A stretch of DNA of 9,094 nt from an uncultured bacterium (GTDB taxonomy: Bacteria > Patescibacteriota > Minisyncoccia > Phycocordibacterales > CAIZLB01). Every line of letters begins with the position of its first letter. The first letter of the stretch is position 1. Below the pieces are notes generated by a model, which had not been told where the DNA came from, did no database searches, and saw only the letters and a program-made list of their open reading frames with translations. The DNA is taken from positions 1 through 9,094 of the forward strand of contig CAIPFZ010000057.1 in the NCBI GenBank assembly GCA_903864515.1. Direction: 5' to 3'. This document shows, one piece after another, positions 1 through 6,096 of the stretch. The position numbers were made by a program, and so were the translations under genes.

Positions 1-30
1 GAAAAATTAGGAGAGGTTGGAGTAATTTAA
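1..30 (+). CDS. C-terminal tail of upstream gene, probably mraZ (partial)
   Basis: The first 30 bases read in frame as E-K-L-G-E-V-G-V-I followed by TAA, ending six bases before the rsmH start. In most bacteria the gene directly upstream of rsmH (mraW) in the division cluster is mraZ, a small DNA-binding regulator of that cluster, and a short acidic/hydrophobic tail of this kind is compatible with an MraZ C-terminus. Only nine residues are visible, so the identity comes from position and not from homology. It could also be another upstream gene or chance open frame. Confidence 0.45.
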   Translation, partial: EKLGEVGVI

Positions 31-36
31 AGAGAT

Positions 37-1128
37 ATGACAAAACGTAAAACATCAAACGGAAAGGGGCAAGGAAATAAGGCAAAAAAAGGCAGTAAAA
101 ATGGTAGAGGTAGTAATAGTTGGAAAAAACAGAATGGTCCTAGGAAGGAATTCGTTAAAAAAGAATTCACTAGACACATTCCAGTTCTTTTACAATCTGT
201 GTTAGAACAATTGGACTTAAAGAAAGGTCAGGTATTTGTTGATTGTAATCTTGGGGACGGTGGGCATAGTGAAGAGGTTGCAAAAACGATGAACGGAGAT
301 ATTACAATTGTAGGCTTTGATTTGGATCAAGATGCAATTGCGCGTGCTGGTTCTAATTTTGAAATTGCATTCAAGGATTTAGAAAAGAAACCAAATGTAA
401 TTTTTATCAATGACAACTTCAGGAATCTGACAAAAGCATTGGATGAGAAGGGGATTAGCAAGGCAGATGCAATACTTTATGATCTTGGACTAAGCTCTTA
501 TGAACTTGAAGAAAGTGGCAGAGGGTTTAGTTTCAGAAAGGATGAGCCATTAATCATGACTTTTTCAAACAAAAGAAATGAGACTGGCAATGAATCAACA
601 ACAGATGAAATGACAGCAAAGGCATCCGATGTTGAATTTACTGCAGAAGACATAATCAATGATTGGGATGAGGAAAACATTAGAACAATCATTGAGTCTT
701 ATGGAGAAGATAAGTTTGCATGGAAAATTGCTAAAGGGATTGTTAAAGCAAGAGAGTTAGAGAGGATTACAACAACAGCAAAGCTTGCAGAGATCATAAA
801 ACAATCTGTTCCTGGGTTTGCACGGTTTGGTAAGACTCACCCTGCAACAAAGACCTTCCAAGCGCTTAGAATCGCCATTAACGATGAATTAAACGCATTA
901 ACCGAGACTATTCCACAAGCTATGGAGCAACTAAGTGAAGGAGGAAGGTTGGTGGTGATCTCATATCATAGTCTTGAAGATAGAATCGTTAAAAACTTTT
1001 TTAAGAAATTTGAAGAGGAAGAGAAGGGTAGAATTTTAACAAAGAGACCAATTGTTCCAACAGAGGATGAAATGGATGAAAATCCAAGGGCACGAAGCGC
1101 TAAGATGCGAGTATTCCAAAAGATATAA
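37..1128 (+). CDS. rsmH: RsmH, 16S rRNA (cytosine(1402)-N4)-methyltransferase
   Basis: RsmH (formerly MraW) uses S-adenosylmethionine to methylate N4 of C1402 in the decoding centre of 16S rRNA, in the cytoplasm. The family signature is visible in order: HIPVLLQSVLEQL (47-59), the SAM-binding loop VDCNLGDGGHSEE (68-80), GFDLDQDAI (93-101), DLGLSSYELEESGRGFSF (149-166), YGEDKFAWKIAKGI (222-235), THPATKTFQALRIAINDEL (267-285) and GGRLVVISYHSLEDRIVK (302-319), ending with the usual NPRARSAKMRVF. At 363 aa it is longer than the 313 aa of E. coli RsmH. The excess is a Lys/Asn/Gly-rich N-terminus of about 45 residues and a polar insert of about 20 residues near 177-199. ATG 37 has a purine-rich AAAGAGA just upstream and is the only early ATG in frame. 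It heads the rsmH-ftsL-ftsI group. Confidence 0.96.
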   Translation: MTKRKTSNGKGQGNKAKKGSKNGRGSNSWKKQNGPRKEFVKKEFTRHIPVLLQSVLEQLDLKKGQVFVDCNLGDGGHSEEVAKTMNGDITIVGFDLDQDAIARAGSNFEIAFKDLEKKPNVIFINDNFRNLTKALDEKGISKADAILYDLGLSSYELEESGRGFSFRKDEPLIMTFSNKRNETGNESTTDEMTAKASDVEFTAEDIINDWDEENIRTIIESYGEDKFAWKIAKGIVKARELERITTTAKLAEIIKQSVPGFARFGKTHPATKTFQALRIAINDELNALTETIPQAMEQLSEGGRLVVISYHSLEDRIVKNFFKKFEEEEKGRILTKRPIVPTEDEMDENPRARSAKMRVFQKI

Positions 1129-1180
1129 ATTGATAAGCATTGAAAAACAAATTAATAAAAATTAAAAATAACATAAATTC

Positions 1181-1504
1181 ATGACAAAAATCACAAAAAC
1201 ATTAAATACAGTAGATAGATTATCTGTAACATTATTCTGGTCACTGCTATCTGTACTTATTCTTCTTGTTGGTGCTTATGGATATATGGTTAATAAAACT
1301 GTTTGGAATGCTTTCAATAAAGATGGGGCGGAGGAGCAAATTTTTGCTCTAAATTCACAATTGGGAGATTTGGAATTTCAATACATGTCATTATCTAATA
1401 ATATTTCAATAGAAAAGGCGTATGAATTAGGTTTTCAAAATGCTGTAGGTAAGACAGTCTTTGCATCTCGTGAATTTGTTGCAAAGAATGTTGCAATGAA
1501 GTAG
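1181..1504 (+). CDS. ftsL: FtsL-like bitopic division protein
   Basis: A 107-aa protein with a short basic/polar N-terminus, one strong hydrophobic segment (about residues 18-38, LFWSLLSVLILLVGAYGYMV) and an outer part rich in Glu, Gln, Leu and Ser. This is the layout of FtsL, which pairs with FtsB and FtsQ at the septum and activates FtsWI. FtsL proteins are poorly conserved, so the assignment rests on size, topology and its place between rsmH and ftsI, the normal ftsL position. The C-terminal ELGFQNAVGKTVFASREFV matches the generic alternation of such proteins but is not diagnostic. It starts 52 bp after rsmH with no clear Shine-Dalgarno sequence and ends 21 bp before ftsI, so it is probably co-transcribed with both. 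Confidence 0.72.
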   Translation: MTKITKTLNTVDRLSVTLFWSLLSVLILLVGAYGYMVNKTVWNAFNKDGAEEQIFALNSQLGDLEFQYMSLSNNISIEKAYELGFQNAVGKTVFASREFVAKNVAMK

Positions 1505-1525
1505 GAATGAAGTAAAATAGAAGTA

Positions 1526-3355
1526 ATGCTAAAGTCTAGAATTAGATTAATCTCTATTGCAATAATTTGTTTTGCATTATTGCTCTTTATGAAGCTGTAT
1601 ATGTTGCAGGTTGTTAAATCTGATATATATAGACAGAAAGCCGATAGGCAGTATCAAAAGCCCTCAACTGATTTCAATAGAGGAACTATTTTCTTTACAC
1701 AAAAAGATGGTGTTCAAATTTCAGCTGCATCTCTAAAGACTGGCTTTATTTTAGCTATTAAACCCAACCTTGTTAAAGCTGGTGGGGCAGAAGAAATATT
1801 TAATAAGATATCAGCTTTTATACCAGATTTAGATCGTGATGATTTTATCGCTAAAGCTAATAAAGCTAACGATCCATATGAGGAGATTAGAAAAAGAGTA
1901 GATCAAGAAACTGGAGAGAAAATTAGTAAGTTAAAATTGCCAGGGGTAATGCTTTATCAAGATAAATGGAGATATTATCCAGGAGGAACACTCGCATCTA
2001 ATGTTCTTGGTTTTATGGGGTATAAGGGGGATGAATTTGCTGGCAGATATGGCCTTGAGAGAACTTATGATGATGTGTTAAGTAGGAAGCAGTCAAATGC
2101 ATATGCCAATTTTTTTGTTGAAACTTTTTCAAATATAAAGAAAACCGTAATTGACGGTGAAGCATTGGAAGGAGACATTATAACAACAATTGAGCCAAAG
2201 ACTCAGGCTTATGTTGAAGAAATGATTACTAAAATTAGTAGTCAATATTCTTCTGAAAGAACAGGTGCAATTATAATGAATCCACAGACGGGGGACATTT
2301 ATGCCATGGGGTTGAATCCATCGTTTGACCCAAATGATTTAAAGAATGTTAAAGATACTGCGCTTTTCAGAAATGATCTTGTTGAAAGTGTTTATGAAAT
2401 GGGTTCTATTATGAAGCCTCTCACAATGTCTGCTGGAATTGATTTGGGCGCAGTAAATTCCCAGACTACTTATAATGATACAGGTTCTGCTACTTTTAAT
2501 AAAAAGACAATTTCTAATTTTGATAAAAAGGGAAGAGGTGTAATTACACTTCAATGTGCACTAGCAAGATCACTCAACACAGGTTTTGCATATGTTGAAC
2601 AGAGGATTGGAAATCAAGCGTTTGGAAGTTATTTTGCTAAATATGGTTTTGGTAATAAGACAGGAATTGATTTGCCAAATGAGGCGTCTGGTTTGATTTC
2701 CAATATTCTACCACCAAGAAATATCGATATTGAATATGTCACAGCTTCTTTTGGGCAAGGAATTTCTGTTACACCAATTGAAGTTATTCATGCATTTTCT
2801 GCTATTGCAAATGGTGGTGTGATGGTTAAGCCAAGATTGGTGAAGGAGATAAGTCACAAGATTGGTACTTCTAAGAAAATTCCTGTTCAATTTAACGATA
2901 GGGTGATTAAAGAAGATACTGCGCTTGAAGTTGTTAATATGATGGTGAATAATTTTGATACTACTCTTAAGAGTGGGTTATACAAGAATCCTAATTATTC
3001 TATTGGGGTAAAGACAGGAACCGCTCAAATGGTTCGTGGTGGATCCGGCTATGCTGATAATATTCACCTTCACTCATTCATTGGATTTTTGCCAGCATAC
3101 AATCCTCAATTTTTGGTGTTTATTTATACGATTAACCCAAGAGGTGTGAGTTATTCATCTGATACACTAGCGATGCCTTTCATCGAACTCACAAAGTTTT
3201 TAATTAGCTATTATCAAGTTGCACCAGACAGAGCTTTGGGTGGACAGGGAATTGAAGGGGTTGGTACAAGTTCATCTTCTGTAATTCCGGGTGGTATGGG
3301 GAAGTCCGCACCATTGAATAAGACTCCGCCAAATGGTAATAATTGTACGCCGTAG
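1526..3355 (+). CDS. ftsI: FtsI / class B penicillin-binding protein (septal transpeptidase)
   Basis: This is a class B penicillin-binding protein that cross-links peptidoglycan stem peptides, here most likely at the septum with FtsW. An N-terminal membrane anchor spans about residues 8-28. The dimerisation/pedestal region follows, with the FNRGTIF stretch near 50-56 and YYPGGTLASNVLGFMG at 150-165. The transpeptidase domain shows all three active-site motifs: SxxK as S294-I-M-K297 (the acylated serine is S294), SxN as S349-L-N351, and KTGT at 496-499. At 609 aa it is within the normal size range. The last ~40 residues form a Gly/Ser/Pro/Asn-rich tail without PASTA repeats. Its start follows the ftsL stop by 21 bp with only a weak upstream AGGA. 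Position after rsmH and ftsL favours FtsI over another class B PBP. Confidence 0.93.
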   Translation: MLKSRIRLISIAIICFALLLFMKLYMLQVVKSDIYRQKADRQYQKPSTDFNRGTIFFTQKDGVQISAASLKTGFILAIKPNLVKAGGAEEIFNKISAFIPDLDRDDFIAKANKANDPYEEIRKRVDQETGEKISKLKLPGVMLYQDKWRYYPGGTLASNVLGFMGYKGDEFAGRYGLERTYDDVLSRKQSNAYANFFVETFSNIKKTVIDGEALEGDIITTIEPKTQAYVEEMITKISSQYSSERTGAIIMNPQTGDIYAMGLNPSFDPNDLKNVKDTALFRNDLVESVYEMGSIMKPLTMSAGIDLGAVNSQTTYNDTGSATFNKKTISNFDKKGRGVITLQCALARSLNTGFAYVEQRIGNQAFGSYFAKYGFGNKTGIDLPNEASGLISNILPPRNIDIEYVTASFGQGISVTPIEVIHAFSAIANGGVMVKPRLVKEISHKIGTSKKIPVQFNDRVIKEDTALEVVNMMVNNFDTTLKSGLYKNPNYSIGVKTGTAQMVRGGSGYADNIHLHSFIGFLPAYNPQFLVFIYTINPRGVSYSSDTLAMPFIELTKFLISYYQVAPDRALGGQGIEGVGTSSSSVIPGGMGKSAPLNKTPPNGNNCTP

Positions 3356-3404
3356 AGGGATAGTTTCTAGATTTAGATGCGCCTAATTTAACAATAATTT
3401 CAAT

Positions 3405-3433
3405 TTGACTTTAGTCAAAATAAATGTCATTAT
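3405..3433 (+). promoter_or_regulatory. Promoter and candidate operator of the 3462 gene
   Basis: TTGACT (3405-3410) and CATTAT (3428-3433) are separated by 17 bp, close to a housekeeping-sigma promoter. The -35 box forms half of a perfect inverted repeat, TTGACT-TT-AGTCAA (3405-3418), a plausible operator for a dimeric regulator. Transcription would begin near 3440, so the TTG at 3405, an in-frame start that would give a 239-aa protein, would lie upstream of the mRNA. Confidence 0.55.
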
Positions 3434-3438
3434 CTTTG

Positions 3439-3454
3439 AGGATCAGAAGATCCT
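3439..3454 (+). other. Leader hairpin of the 3462 gene
   Basis: AGGATC-AGAA-GATCCT is a perfect 6-bp stem with a 4-base loop, placed at the predicted 5' end of the transcript and just before GAGGA (3456-3460) and the ATG at 3462. It could stabilise the 5' end or affect access of ribosomes. The stem is seen in the sequence and the role is inferred. Confidence 0.4.
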
Positions 3455-3461
3455 TGAGGAA

Positions 3462-4124
3462 ATGAGTGTTCCAAAAACAAACGAGTCGGGCTGTCCATTT
3501 CGGTCAGCAGGTCTAATGAATGTATCAACAGCTAACAAAGAAAGAACTCCACGTGTTCCATACGATGAAGTCAGAAGTCTCTTGGGTGCAGATAGGGTCT
3601 TCGGACCTGAATTCTGCCCCAAAAAGCTTCTACCTAAACTGGGGCGACCGCCCTTTGATGAAGATATTGCTATTCCATTGCAAGCGCAATGTCTGGAAAA
3701 ATTGAAGAAGGGAAACACCCATGAGCATGTAAAGCTCTTCTGTGTACCATTCTTCTTGCCAGTTCCAGAGATTGCGGATAGCTACCCAAGAATCTTTGGG
3801 GACATGCAGGGTCTACCAGTGCCCAAGAATGGCCTTTTACGGCCTCATGGTGTGCCTGATTGGGTCTGGTTTGCAATTCCAAAAGCAAGCCCGCTTAATT
3901 ATCAAGTTGGTACTCTTGATGTTCAAAAAGCAGTCTATGCCAACATTGTTTCCATGCGTACTACCGGCACCCATCTGTTTTCAGAAGAGGTGGCTTGTAG
4001 TGACGGCAACAGGATTCCTCGTCCGGTTACGGTCGTGTTTGGACGAGATGGAATTATTTCCTTTCCTGCTGGCAAAAGGATAGGTGAAAGATTCCACGCA
4101 TACGGAGTTGAGTTGAAGTGGTAA
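3462..4124 (+). CDS. Unrecognised protein, GC-rich monocistronic gene
   Basis: I do not recognise this protein. From ATG 3462 it has 220 residues. The open frame continues upstream to TTG 3405 (239 aa), but that TTG coincides with the -35 box of a good promoter, so a later start is preferred. A further in-frame ATG at 3516 is also possible. The product looks soluble, with no membrane segment, several Cys residues and many Pro and aromatic residues (for example FCVPFFLPVPEIADSYPRIF, then HGVPDWVWFAIPK, and near the end VTVVFGRDGIISFPAGKRIG). Composition differs from its neighbours: 30 of 60 bases are G/C at 3841-3900, against 18 of 60 at 4801-4860. With its own promoter and strong terminator it is an independent unit that interrupts the usual dcw order after ftsI, possibly an acquired gene. 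Confidence 0.68.
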   Translation: MSVPKTNESGCPFRSAGLMNVSTANKERTPRVPYDEVRSLLGADRVFGPEFCPKKLLPKLGRPPFDEDIAIPLQAQCLEKLKKGNTHEHVKLFCVPFFLPVPEIADSYPRIFGDMQGLPVPKNGLLRPHGVPDWVWFAIPKASPLNYQVGTLDVQKAVYANIVSMRTTGTHLFSEEVACSDGNRIPRPVTVVFGRDGIISFPAGKRIGERFHAYGVELKW

Positions 4125-4164
4125 GACATAAGACATCAGAATTCTTCTCTGTGTCTTAAGATGA

Positions 4165-4200
4165 CCCGGCGCCAAATCTGGCGCCGGGATTTGTTTCCTT
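4165..4200 (+). terminator. Strong intrinsic terminator
   Basis: CCCGGCGCCA (4165-4174) and TGGCGCCGGG (4179-4188) form a perfect 10-bp GC-rich stem with loop AATC, followed by ATTTGTTTCCTTT. It ends the 3462 gene and insulates the tRNA gene. A second, weaker inverted repeat (TAAGACA with TGTCTTA) lies between the stop codon and this stem. Confidence 0.88.
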
Positions 4201-4228
4201 TGATAGATTTAATGTGGCAAATAGGGTA

Positions 4229-4259
4229 TTGATAAAAAACAAATTTTATGCGATATTAT
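4229..4259 (+). promoter_or_regulatory. Possible promoter of tRNA-Glu
   Basis: TTGATA (4229-4234) and TATTAT (4254-4259) resemble -35 and -10 boxes, but the 19-bp spacing is long. Transcription would start near 4266, about 25 bp before the mature tRNA. The surrounding AT-rich sequence offers weaker alternatives. Confidence 0.33.
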
Positions 4260-4290
4260 TAGTGTTACGCTAAATAAATAATAAATACAT

Positions 4291-4362
4291 GGCCCTATCG
4301 TCTAACGGTTAGGACATTGCCTTCTCAAGGCAGTAATCAGAGTTCGATTCTCTGTAGGGTCA
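4291..4362 (+). tRNA. tRNA-Glu (anticodon CTC)
   Basis: A complete cloverleaf can be drawn. The acceptor stem GGCCCTA pairs with TAGGGTC (one G-T pair), with discriminator A at 4362. The D-arm is GTCTAACGGTTAGGAC. The anticodon stem TTGCC/GGCAG encloses loop TTCTCAA, giving anticodon CTC, which reads GAG (Glu). The T-arm is CAGAG-TTCGATT-CTCTG. The 3' CCA is not encoded: CACAAA follows. The last bases of the gene, GGGTCA, coincide with the start of the repeat family that separates the downstream genes, which suggests that this 3' end is the chromosomal attachment site of the array. Confidence 0.95.
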
Positions 4363-4425
4363 CAAATTTTTCAGTCTTACTTTTCAACATATTTTTAAGT
4401 ACCCCATAGCACGTTCCGAACTTTT
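4357..4425 (+). repeat. Array repeat A: tRNA junction, right module only
   Basis: Starting within the tRNA 3' end at GGGTCAC, this ~69-bp segment closely matches 5341-5409 in copy B. The first 23 bases are identical (4357-4379 against 5341-5363), and so are the last 17 up to CGTTCCGAACTTT (4408-4424 against 5393-5409). Unlike copy B it has no left arm; the tRNA T-arm and acceptor take that place. This is the arrangement expected of a recombination product between a tRNA attachment site and a circular or tandem unit carrying the full repeat. Confidence 0.75.
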
Positions 4426-4442
4426 GGTATTTGAGGTATAAT
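4414..4442 (+). promoter_or_regulatory. Promoter of cassette 1 gene
   Basis: TATAAT (4437-4442) is a consensus -10 box. TTCCGA (4414-4419), 17 bp upstream, is the best -35 and lies inside the terminal inverted repeat. The ATG at 4451 follows the -10 box by 8 bp, so the transcript should be leaderless or nearly so. There is no Shine-Dalgarno sequence. Confidence 0.6.
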
Positions 4443-4450
4443 TTATAGAT

Positions 4451-5182
4451 ATGAGTTATTATGAAAATATGCCAGACGAACATTCTTTGGATTCTATGGA
4501 GGGGATTTATTTTGATTTGGAAGAAATTAGAAATAAGGGAATAGAATTATGGGAACAGCTTGAAATAAAAGTGGGACACAAGATGATGGCTACTCTCAGC
4601 GGAAATAGCAATCCTTTGCCTTTAAGACAAAGCGATTGGCGAGGAAGAGAGTTTGAGGAAGAATTACGGAAGATAGATAATATGCTTGCAAAAAAAGCAT
4701 TTCTTGCAATTTTGCTTGATTCTATTTCATACATAGCTGAAGAAAAAGATACAAAAAAAATTATAGAACACGTAGGGCATTATCTGCAAAAAATAGTCGG
4801 TGAACATAGATATTTGGAAAGAAACAAAGAGTTTTTGAGTGAAGATGACTCAAGGTTTTTATCAGAAGTATTTGAAGTTGTTGGTGATTATTTTTCATCA
4901 ATGCCAGCAGTTTTTTTTAAGAGAGAGGCCGCACACCATTATTCTAAGGCTTTGAGTATGTTGGATTTAGACAAAGAGCTAGAAAAAGATAGGTCTCTTA
5001 TTCTACAGAATAAGATTGATAGAAATAAGTCAGAAATAGTACAATTAAAATCTAAAGGTGATGATATATACTCATCCTATGATGGTTCGTCACAACAAGA
5101 AGAATCAGTAGATAAATTCAAAACCAATTTGTTTGGAGTGTTACATAAATACAAAAATTATATTAAAAATATTTCGTTATAG
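4451..5182 (+). CDS. Cassette 1: unrecognised charged helical protein
   Basis: I do not recognise this 243-aa protein. It lacks a signal peptide or membrane segment and is dominated by charged, probably alpha-helical stretches: 18-48, a hydrophobic helix at 81-96 (KKAFLAILLDSISYIA), 100-128, and 134-205. The sequence around 156-200 (FKREAAHHYSKALSMLDLDKELEKDRSL) has a helical-repeat character but no clear TPR consensus. It is most likely a cytoplasmic interaction or defence-type cargo protein, though nothing in the sequence proves this. Coding is AT-rich, like the dcw genes. It is the first unit after the tRNA, bounded by 12-bp inverted repeats (4414-4425 and 5317-5328). The start is fixed by the -10 box 8 bp upstream. 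Confidence 0.75.
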   Translation: MSYYENMPDEHSLDSMEGIYFDLEEIRNKGIELWEQLEIKVGHKMMATLSGNSNPLPLRQSDWRGREFEEELRKIDNMLAKKAFLAILLDSISYIAEEKDTKKIIEHVGHYLQKIVGEHRYLERNKEFLSEDDSRFLSEVFEVVGDYFSSMPAVFFKREAAHHYSKALSMLDLDKELEKDRSLILQNKIDRNKSEIVQLKSKGDDIYSSYDGSSQQEESVDKFKTNLFGVLHKYKNYIKNISL

Positions 5183-5195
5183 AAATATATTTTTT
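5169..5195 (+). terminator. Possible AT-rich terminator of cassette 1
   Basis: ATATTTC (5169-5175), loop GTTATA and GAAATAT (5182-5188) form a 7-bp stem followed by ATTTTTT. The stem overlaps the stop codon and is A/T-dominated, so termination may be weak. Confidence 0.42.
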
Positions 5196-5209
5196 ATCAA
5201 CTAGGTTCT

Positions 5210-5290
5210 GACCTAATCCAAAAGAGCTCGTCACCGTGAACAAGTGAACATTGTGAATTTACCGAATCAGTAGGAATAATTCTTGAATAG
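5210..5290 (+). repeat. Degenerate array repeat (copy B')
   Basis: This segment after the cassette 1 gene resembles copy E without being a full copy. AAAAGAGCTCGTCAC aligns with E's AAAAGTCAGCTCTTGTGG with small gaps, and GTGAACATTGTGAA (14 bases) is identical to bases in E at 7616-7629. AATCAGTAGGAAT resembles the hairpin region of copy C. No gene lies between it and copy B, about 30 bp further on. It may mark a decayed or emptied cassette. Confidence 0.45.
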
Positions 5291-5316
5291 CGCTTTTAAT
5301 ATAGTCACTCTCACTC

Positions 5317-5410
5317 AAAAGTTCGGAAAGCCACGTCTTGGGGTCACAAATTTTTCAGTCTTATTTTTTCAACACGTTTTGATGTACCCTAAAGCACGTT
5401 CCGAACTTTA
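5317..5410 (+). repeat. Array repeat B: full palindromic site
   Basis: Left arm AAAGTTCGGAA (5318-5328) and right arm TTCCGAACTTT (5399-5409) are perfect 11-bp inverted repeats at the ends of a ~94-bp imperfect palindrome. The 29-bp box occupies 5319-5347 and ends in GGGTCAC. From there the sequence follows copy A. The inner arms (CTTGGGGTCA against TGTACCCTAAAG) pair imperfectly with a bulge, so a single strand could fold into a long bulged hairpin. It separates cassettes 1 and 2. The shape resembles an integron attC site, but the outer bases are GTT...AAC rather than AAC...GTT. Confidence 0.7.
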
Positions 5411-5432
5411 TAATGAATGATTTTGGTAACCA

Positions 5433-5460
5433 TTGACAGAATATAAAAGCATGTTAAAGT
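5433..5460 (+). promoter_or_regulatory. Promoter of cassette 2 gene
   Basis: TTGACA (5433-5438), a perfect -35 consensus, is followed after 16 bp by TAAAGT (5455-5460). Transcription from about 5467 gives a ~54-base leader containing an AAAAC-TTTAGG-GTTTT inverted repeat. This promoter differs in sequence and ATG distance from the leaderless promoters of the other cassettes. Confidence 0.55.
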
Positions 5461-5520
5461 ATACGACGTAATTGAACTTTAAAACTTTAGGGTTTTGACC
5501 GCATATTTGAGGATATATTT

Positions 5521-5979
5521 ATGTATCTTGAAAAATGCGGTTACAAACTAGACTGCAGACAACACCAACCCTCAACCAATAGTATTGTTATGAAAATCAC
5601 AAGTATCGGACTTTGCGCATCGGGCCTCCTGGTCATAATCACAGATTTGAGTGATTCACTGATTGAAATCATTAGGTCACACAAAGATGCTGGATTATAT
5701 GTCTGGCCAACCTGTGTTGTCGCCTGTGTTGATGGAAACAACAAGTTCTTTTCACCAGACCCCAAGGATATATCCCTTGAGCTGTTGAATAAACTTGGAG
5801 AGACTATCTACATGGCCAACCTAATGGGATCAGGATCCTTTGCAGTCTGGCCTGAGTACGCGATTGCATTGCGTAGAACGAAGTGCTATGGATCATGGGG
5901 ATACATTGATGGGAACATTGGTGACCTCTATGAAACCACCGCGCCCAGTATTCCTATTCAGGAGCTTGTCGCTCCGTAG
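5521..5979 (+). CDS. Cassette 2: unrecognised GC-rich protein
   Basis: I do not recognise this 152-aa protein. GAGG (5509-5512) lies 8 bp before the ATG, a clear ribosome-binding site that supports this start over the internal Met24. Visible features are a hydrophobic stretch at 26-41 (ITSIGLCASGLLVIIT), six cysteines, an aromatic Gly/Trp-rich C-terminal half (FAVWPEYAIALRR, then CYGSWGYIDGNIGD) and no obvious catalytic motif. The hydrophobic stretch could be a buried strand-helix and is not clearly a signal peptide. Base composition is higher in G/C than adjacent cargo (29 of 60 bases at 5701-5760), and the gene brings its own promoter, ribosome site and terminator, like the 3462 gene before the tRNA. 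This suggests it came into the array from a different background. Confidence 0.7.
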   Translation: MYLEKCGYKLDCRQHQPSTNSIVMKITSIGLCASGLLVIITDLSDSLIEIIRSHKDAGLYVWPTCVVACVDGNNKFFSPDPKDISLELLNKLGETIYMANLMGSGSFAVWPEYAIALRRTKCYGSWGYIDGNIGDLYETTAPSIPIQELVAP

Positions 5980-5985
5980 TAATTA

Positions 5986-6040
5986 CCCGCCTTTCGAGGC
6001 AAGCAAACCCGCTTGTCGTCGATGGGCGGGATTTGTTTTA
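5986..6040 (+). terminator. Intrinsic terminator of cassette 2
   Basis: CCCGCC (5986-5991) pairs with GGCGGG (6025-6030). Inside, TCGA pairs with TCGA, and CAAGC with GCTTG around loop AAACCC, forming a long interrupted stem followed by ATTTGTTTTATC. The tail GGGATTTGTTT is the same as that of the terminator at 4165-4200. Confidence 0.78.
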
Positions 6041-6096
6041 TCTAAACACTTCTTCTAGATATTTTATGTTGATTTTTATATAATCCCTCTGTCCCA

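Noticed and set aside
2339..2890. Minus-strand open frames inside ftsI
   Set aside because: The + frame carries intact SxxK, SxN and KTGT motifs. The opposite frames have no recognisable features.
3405..3461. N-terminal 19 residues of the longest frame of the 3462 gene
   Set aside because: The region holds a good promoter, its palindrome and a leader hairpin, so it is probably untranslated.
3443..4175. Several open frames on the minus strand and in other + frames over the 3462 gene
   Set aside because: They are short, overlap a better frame with its own promoter and terminator, and have no starts or ribosome sites of their own. They are shadows of the richer G/C composition.
4414..5328. Insertion sequence or MITE
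   Set aside because: There are 12-bp inverted ends, but the enclosed protein shows no transposase motif, there is no clear target-site duplication, and the other units lack these paired ends.
5317..5410. Classical integron attC site
   Set aside because: The size and palindromic shape fit, but the outer bases read GTT...AAC instead of the AAC...GTT arrangement of attC. Copies C-F lack the right arm, and no integrase gene or attI is seen. Only a functional analogy is kept.
5840..6058. 72-aa + frame overlapping the end of the cassette 2 gene
   Set aside because: It runs through the terminator stem, lacks a ribosome-binding site and overlaps a better-supported gene.
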